18,092 bases of DNA, taken from assembly GCA_910577495.1 (NCBI GenBank), contig CAJTML010000034.1, positions 1-18,092 on the forward strand, read 5' to 3'. How positions within the stretch are numbered: the stretch's first letter is position 1; every line of letters starts with the position of its first letter. Origin of the DNA: an uncultured Eggerthellaceae bacterium (GTDB lineage Bacteria; Actinomycetota; Coriobacteriia; Coriobacteriales; Eggerthellaceae). The notes below the pieces were generated by a model that made no database searches, was not told the DNA's origin, and was given only the letters and a program-made list of their open reading frames with translations. Shown here one piece after another: positions 13,778-18,092 of the stretch. The translations under genes were made by a program, and so were the position numbers.

Positions 13778-14527
13778 GTGGTAATCCTTAAGACCCCTGC
13801 AGAGATTGATGCTATGAAAGAGGCTGGCCGGCTTTCGGCGAAAGCGCTTCGCGTAGTGGGCGAAGCAGTTCGCCCGGGCATCTCAACGCTTGAACTGGAT
13901 GCACTTGCTGAAGAGGTTATCCGATCCGAAGGTGGCATTCCAGCATTTAAGGGCTATGGTGGGTTTCCCGGAACCATTTGCGCCTCAGTCAATGAAGAGG
14001 TTGTGCATGGTATTCCGTCGGCGAAGGTGATTTTGCAGCCCGGAGACATCATCTCAATTGATACGGGAGCCATTGTTGATGGTTGGGTGGGAGATAACGC
14101 GCAAACGTTTCCCGTTGGTAAAATATCGCCCGATAAGAAGCGCTTGCTGGAAGTGACCGAGCAAAGCATGTGGGCTGGCATTGGCGCAGCGCGGCCAGGA
14201 AACCACTTAGGGGATATCGGCTTCGCCATTCAAAGCGTGGCAGAAGCGGCGGGTTATAGTGTGGTGCGCGAATATACGGGGCATGGCGTAGGCAGAGACA
14301 TGCATGAAGAACCCAGCGTGTTCAATTTTGGCCGCAAGCATACGGGCCTTGAGCTTTGCGAAGGCATGGTGTTAGCCATTGAACCGATGGTGAATATGGG
14401 CAAGCGCAAGGTACGCAGCATGCCTGATGGCTGGCTTGTGTGTACGCGCGATGGCAAACCCTCAGCACACTTCGAAAAGACGATTGCCATCACCGCAGAC
14501 GGCCCGATCGTGCTGACACAGGAATAG
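13778..14527 (+). CDS. map: Methionine aminopeptidase, type I
   Basis: A 249-residue cytosolic metalloprotease that removes the initiator methionine from nascent proteins. All five metal ligands are visible: D95 (SIDTGA), D106 (WVGDNAQ), H169 (YTGHGVGRDMHEEPSV), E202 (AIEPMV) and E233 (HFEKT). The substrate-binding histidine is H77 (VVHGIP). The GTG at 13778 with GGAAAGGA (13763-13770) is preferred over an in-frame ATG at 13700, which sits on the upstream terminator's T tract and has no SD. It stands alone rather than in the secY-adk-map-infA cluster; a second copy there is possible. It converges on the ATP-grasp gene, whose stop is only 6 bp away, and no terminator separates them. Confidence 0.96.
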   Translation: MVILKTPAEIDAMKEAGRLSAKALRVVGEAVRPGISTLELDALAEEVIRSEGGIPAFKGYGGFPGTICASVNEEVVHGIPSAKVILQPGDIISIDTGAIVDGWVGDNAQTFPVGKISPDKKRLLEVTEQSMWAGIGAARPGNHLGDIGFAIQSVAEAAGYSVVREYTGHGVGRDMHEEPSVFNFGRKHTGLELCEGMVLAIEPMVNMGKRKVRSMPDGWLVCTRDGKPSAHFEKTIAITADGPIVLTQE

Positions 14528-14533
14528 CGGCCC

Positions 14534-15829
14534 CTACTTCAGCTGTTTGCCGTCGGTGTCCCAATAAAAGCGCTTAAACTTGCGGATCTGGTTGATCAGC
14601 ATGATCTTCGCCCAGTGATTATGGACAAATGAATCGGCCTTGTAGTGCAGCGGGTAAGGCTCAGGCGTGGCCTTAAAGGTGCTGAGCACCGTTGCGAGGA
14701 GCTGCTCGTCTTTGATGGAGCGCTTTAAAACATAAGCGGGCACGCACGAATACAGGTAAGGCGCGTAGGCTTCTTTGTCCTCATAAGCTTCGCCAGTAAT
14801 GAACTCTTTGACGATGAGCTCGGTGAAATTTTGGCCGCCGATGCTCATGTAGTAAGTATTGCGGCCGCAGCGCGTGTTGACCTCAAAGAACCGATACGAG
14901 CCATCGCGACAGTCGTATTTGATGTCGAAGTTTGCAAAGCCACGATACTCAACGCGCTTTAGAAACTTCGCAGCATCCGCAATGATTTGCGGGTTCTTTT
15001 TAAGCATGATGGCAACGGGGTTGCCCAGTGCGGTGGGGTCGTGATCTTGGAGGCATACGACGCCGCCCGAGACCACGTGCATCGTGCCCGTCTCATCAGA
15101 AAACGTTGTGAGTGTGCAGATGGCGTCATCGTCTCCGGGGATGAAGTCCTGGATGACCAGCAGATTGTTGTAGTCTGAGCGCTTGATGGACTGCCACACC
15201 TGCTGCATCTCTTCAGGGGTATCAATCTCATAAATCTTTCGCCAGCCATCAATGTGGGCAAATTGGAATTGCGCCGAGTTTGACGGCTTTGCAATGAGTG
15301 GGTAGGCGAAGTCCTCAACCGGTAACTCGTCTGGGCCAGTCTCATCACAAGCGAAGTACCAGGTCTTGGGGTAGGGGATCTCCAACTCTTCGCACAGCTC
15401 ATAGAAGCGACGCTTTTGGGTGATCTCATCCAGCAAGTCAAAATCAATATAGGGCACGACATACCCAGCTGCTTCCAGGCGCGGTTTGCCTGCTGAGAGC
15501 ATGCGCGAATGGCGGTCATCGCAGCCAAGTACCAACAGCTGCTTGCGCGGGTTTTGCGCGTGAATTTCCTCAGCCAGTGCCTCTAATGCGCACAGAAGCG
15601 GCTCTGGTTCTCCCGCACCGGGGGTGATGCGATAGTCGGTAAATTTGGAGCTTGAGAGCATTTTGATGTCTTGAGTAGCCAAAACGATGCAGTTGGTGAT
15701 TCCATAGGCGCGGTTGAGCTCACGCACGTAGCTGTACGCCAAGATGTCGCCGCCAACAATGACGGGCTGCAAAAGTGTCGGGACTTCTTCGGGGGTAAGC
15801 AGGTGTGCGTTGCTGGAATGGTGTGCCAT
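14534..15829 (-). CDS. ATP-grasp carboxylate-amine ligase, candidate peptidoglycan D-aspartate ligase
   Basis: A 431-residue cytosolic ATP-grasp enzyme that would join a carboxylate to an amine through an acyl-phosphate. The N-terminal domain has QPVIVGGDILAYSYVRELNR (21-40) with KMLSSSKFTDYRI (56-68), a layout I associate with the AslA/Aslfm D-aspartate ligase group. ATP-grasp features are IAKPSNSAQF (179-188, with K181), VIQDFIPGDDDA (225-236), and the metal site FANFDIKYD (298-306) plus FFEVNTRCGRNTYY (314-327). Related sequences are often labelled only 'carboxylate-amine ligase' or split carbamoyl-phosphate synthase. The substrate is inferred from family resemblance and from the divergent asparagine synthase. 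ATG 15829 has a weak ribosome binding site (AAGAAACGG, about 10 bp away). A TATAAG -10 at 15908-15903 (minus strand) would put the mRNA start at the hairpin 15872-15896. Confidence 0.8.
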   Translation of the reverse strand: MAHHSSNAHLLTPEEVPTLLQPVIVGGDILAYSYVRELNRAYGITNCIVLATQDIKMLSSSKFTDYRITPGAGEPEPLLCALEALAEEIHAQNPRKQLLVLGCDDRHSRMLSAGKPRLEAAGYVVPYIDFDLLDEITQKRRFYELCEELEIPYPKTWYFACDETGPDELPVEDFAYPLIAKPSNSAQFQFAHIDGWRKIYEIDTPEEMQQVWQSIKRSDYNNLLVIQDFIPGDDDAICTLTTFSDETGTMHVVSGGVVCLQDHDPTALGNPVAIMLKKNPQIIADAAKFLKRVEYRGFANFDIKYDCRDGSYRFFEVNTRCGRNTYYMSIGGQNFTELIVKEFITGEAYEDKEAYAPYLYSCVPAYVLKRSIKDEQLLATVLSTFKATPEPYPLHYKADSFVHNHWAKIMLINQIRKFKRFYWDTDGKQLK

Positions 15830-15871
15830 GATTTCGCGCCGTTTCTTCGTAGATCAACCTGTGTATCAGAC

Positions 15872-15908
15872 AAGGTTAGTACTTCGGTCTAACCTTCGCC
15901 ATCTTATA
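15872..15908 (-). promoter_or_regulatory. Candidate promoter and +1 hairpin of the ATP-grasp gene
   Basis: On the minus strand TATAAG (15908-15903) is a fair -10 box without a good -35. The predicted start falls at an inverted repeat, 15872-15896: 8-bp arms AAGGTTAG/CTAACCTT, a bulged T, two more pairs and a TTCG tetraloop. In RNA this would be a 5'-terminal UUCG-capped hairpin; in DNA it could be an operator between the divergent genes. The two readings are not exclusive. Confidence 0.5.
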
Positions 15909-15961
15909 CCATTGCCCCCTGGTCGTTTCGTGAAATGATAGGGGATATCGGCATTGTGTCG

Positions 15962-15967
15962 TATTAT
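15962..15967 (+). promoter_or_regulatory. Candidate -10 box of the asparagine synthase gene
   Basis: TATTAT sits 75 bp before the ATG, with no recognisable -35 at 16-18 bp upstream. The 213-bp divergent gap 15830-16042 contains this box, the opposing promoter/hairpin and little else. Weak support on its own. Confidence 0.35.
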
Positions 15968-16042
15968 AGTGAGTTAGCTTTATGAATGCTTTGAGAAGTT
16001 GTGCGGGCAACCGCGCATTTGAGATAAAGGAGCAATGCATCC

Positions 16043-18007
16043 ATGTGTGGTTTTGTCGGGTTTACTACCGTTGATTACGACCGTGCCGTCAATGCGGAGA
16101 TCGTCAAGGATATGGCGGATCGCATTGCGCATCGCGGGCCTGATGATGAGGGCTTCTTTTTGGACGAAACCGACCACATTGCCATGGGCTTTCGTCGCCT
16201 GTCAATCATTGACCTAGAGAAGAGCCATCAGCCCATGCAAAACGCTGATGGGTCGGTCACGGTTACGTTTAATGGCGAAATCTACAATTTCCAGGAACTG
16301 CGCGCGGAGCTGCAAGAGCTTGGCTATGAGTTTGTAACCGATGGCGACACCGAGACCATCGTGCATGGTTATGAGGCATGGGGCACCGACGTGTTTGAGC
16401 GTTTGCGTGGCATGTTCGCCATTGCTATTTGGGACGCACGTGTTGAGCGACTCGTGCTGGCGCGCGACCTGTTTGGTATCAAGCCACTGTACTACCAGCA
16501 CGACGGTGACCGCATTATGTACGCCAGTGAGATCAAGGCGTTTTTGGCGCATCCGAAGTTCCACAAAGAGCTCAACCGCGACATGCTGCCGCAGTATTTG
16601 TGCTTTGAGTATATGAATGACTCGCAGACCATGTTTAAAGACGTCCACAAGCTCATGCCGGGTCACTTCCTCGTGTTTGAAAAGGGCGAAGTTGACATTA
16701 CGTGCTTCTATCACATCACCTATAAGATTGATGAGTCGAAGACCTTGGATGAGTGGGCGGACATCATTAACGAGGCATTTGATGAGTCGGTGGCGGCCCA
16801 TGAGATTGCCGACGTTGAGATTGGAAGCTTTTTGTCAGGCGGCATTGACTCGTCGCTGGCGGCGTATTGCATGGGGCAGCACGCTGATGACATCAAGACC
16901 TTCTCGGTTGGCTATGATATTGGGTGCGAAGACAAGATTGCCCAGATCAACGCGCTGCCTGACTTCGACATCAAGCTCAATGAGCTGGATGACTCGCGCT
17001 CATTTGCGCAGTGGGCAAACTTGCCGAACTTTGAGACGCGTGTGAGCGCTGAGGAGTTTTTGGATATTGTGCCCACCGAGCAGTATCACATGGACGAGCC
17101 ACTCGGTGCACCGAGCGCAATCCCGCTGTACTTTGTAAGCAAGCTTGCCCGTGAGCAGGTCAAGGTGGTGCAGTCGGGCGAAGGCGCTGATGAGCTGTTC
17201 GGTGGCTACTGGATCTATCACGACCAGTTTGAGTTCGAAAAATACTTCAAGGTGCCTCGTCCGCTTCGAGCGGCTGCAGGTGCGGTTGCTGAGAAGATGG
17301 AACCGTTCCATGGTCGCCGCTTCCTCATGCGCGGCTCGGGTGGCCCTGAGAAGAGCTACCAGCGCGCTTCCATGAATTACATGTGGGACGAAGTGCCCAA
17401 TGTACTTAAAGACTACGAAGGTCCGTGCAAGCCGTGGGAGTGGTGCAAGCCCTACTTCGACGATGCTGCCAAGCAAGACATTGACGTGATCACGCAGACC
17501 CAGTACGTGGACATGGTGAGCTACATGCCCTCAGATATCTGCCTGAAGGCTGACAAGATGTCCATGTCGCAATCACTTGAGCTGCGTGTGCCGTTTTTGG
17601 ATAAGAAGGTGTTAGACGTTGCTCTGCAGCTGCCCACTGCGTGTCGTGTGGACGATGAGCACTCAAAATACGCGCTGCGTGTGGCCGCCAGCAAACTTGG
17701 TTTCCAAAACCGCGTGGCGAACATGCCCAAGCAGCCTTTCATCACGCCGCTAACGGTGTGGCTGCAGACTGATTTGTACTACAACCGCATTAAAGAAGCG
17801 TTCACGAGCGATGCCGCGCAGGAGTTCTTTAACGTGGATTACCTCATGCAGATGCTTGATGACCACAAGTCTGCTGACTTCTCTACGGTTGAAGGTCGCA
17901 GCAAACTCAAGATGATGCGCATTTGGAACATCTACTGTTTCTTGTGCTGGTATGAGGTGTTCTTTGGTGAATCCTCTAAGGCGCTTGCCCCGAAGACTGC
18001 GGTGTAG
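16043..18007 (+). CDS. asnB: Glutamine-hydrolysing asparagine synthase, possibly cross-bridge-amidating (AsnH-like)
   Basis: A 654-residue two-domain amidotransferase. Residues 1 to about 215 form the class II glutaminase: C2 becomes the N-terminal nucleophile after methionine removal, with RGPDDEG (31-37), RRLSIID (51-57), NGEIYN (77-82) and DTET (102-105). From about 235 onward is the synthetase domain, with the ATP-pyrophosphatase loop SGGIDSS (265-271), then HMDEPLGAPSAIPLYF and SGEGADELFGGY. It should convert a carboxylate to an amide with ATP and glutamine, leaving AMP and PPi. ATG 16043 is required so that cysteine is residue 2; AAGGAG (16027-16032) precedes it, and an out-of-frame ATG at 16035 is ignored. 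The region after FSVGYDIG looks slightly longer than usual. The acceptor may be free aspartate or, as for lactococcal AsnH, D-Asp in peptidoglycan precursors; the neighbour favours the second but does not prove it. Confidence 0.93.
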   Translation: MCGFVGFTTVDYDRAVNAEIVKDMADRIAHRGPDDEGFFLDETDHIAMGFRRLSIIDLEKSHQPMQNADGSVTVTFNGEIYNFQELRAELQELGYEFVTDGDTETIVHGYEAWGTDVFERLRGMFAIAIWDARVERLVLARDLFGIKPLYYQHDGDRIMYASEIKAFLAHPKFHKELNRDMLPQYLCFEYMNDSQTMFKDVHKLMPGHFLVFEKGEVDITCFYHITYKIDESKTLDEWADIINEAFDESVAAHEIADVEIGSFLSGGIDSSLAAYCMGQHADDIKTFSVGYDIGCEDKIAQINALPDFDIKLNELDDSRSFAQWANLPNFETRVSAEEFLDIVPTEQYHMDEPLGAPSAIPLYFVSKLAREQVKVVQSGEGADELFGGYWIYHDQFEFEKYFKVPRPLRAAAGAVAEKMEPFHGRRFLMRGSGGPEKSYQRASMNYMWDEVPNVLKDYEGPCKPWEWCKPYFDDAAKQDIDVITQTQYVDMVSYMPSDICLKADKMSMSQSLELRVPFLDKKVLDVALQLPTACRVDDEHSKYALRVAASKLGFQNRVANMPKQPFITPLTVWLQTDLYYNRIKEAFTSDAAQEFFNVDYLMQMLDDHKSADFSTVEGRSKLKMMRIWNIYCFLCWYEVFFGESSKALAPKTAV

Positions 18008-18035
18008 GAAAAGTCGCTCCACAGATTGACTACGC

Positions 18036-18067
18036 ACGACCCGTGGCGCAACGCTGCGGGTCGTATT
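18036..18067 (+). terminator. Probable terminator of the asparagine synthase gene
   Basis: ACGACCCG (18036-18043) pairs perfectly with CGGGTCGT (18057-18064), and a smaller GCG/CGC pairing is possible within the loop. The tail ATTGTAT is T-rich but not a clean tract. It lies 28 bp after the stop. Confidence 0.55.
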
Positions 18068-18092
18068 GTATGGTGCGCCCCAGTAGCGGCCG

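Noticed and set aside
1..18092. CRISPR array, insertion sequence, prophage or defence island
   Set aside because: No regularly spaced repeats, transposase, integrase, attachment-site duplication or defence-type protein was found on either strand; every long frame is explained by a housekeeping gene.

Overview
The window is bacterial chromosomal housekeeping DNA, about half G+C, with no mobile element, CRISPR array or phage gene. Gene content and protein flavour point to an actinobacterium, most likely class Coriobacteriia (an Atopobium/Olsenella/Cryptobacterium-like organism). The clues are a long actinobacterial-type Lhr helicase, an AspT-type aspartate aminotransferase, SecE with a long charged N-terminal extension, and the order tRNA-Tyr/tRNA-Thr/tRNA-Met, tuf, rpmG, tRNA-Trp, secE, nusG, rplK, rplA. 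The taxon is inferred from impression, not from a search.

Left part (1-8909): the 3' part of lhr, cut by the window edge, converges on aspT. aspT is transcribed divergently from putP (Na+/proline symporter) through a compact shared promoter region. After a clear putP terminator comes a two-gene unit: a Tat-exported NlpC/P60 cell-wall peptidase, then a small DNA-deoxyinosine glycosylase.

Centre (8910-13697): the translation and transcription block. Tandem promoters, the second near-consensus, feed three tRNA genes and tuf. A 16-bp hairpin lies at the predicted start of that transcript. After a terminator-like hairpin come rpmG, tRNA-Trp, secE, nusG, rplK and rplA, ending at a textbook terminator. 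The rplK-rplA gap holds a structure resembling the 23S rRNA L1-binding site, probably the L1 autoregulatory element. rplJ-rplL do not follow.

Right part (13698-18092): map converges on a gene for an ATP-grasp carboxylate-amine ligase. That gene is divergent from a glutamine-dependent asparagine synthase. Together they resemble the D-Asp ligase (AslA/Aslfm) and AsnH-type amidating enzyme that build the D-Asp/D-Asn peptidoglycan cross-bridge in lactococci and enterococci. This pairing, the L1 mimic and several 5'-leader hairpins are the points most worth a second look.
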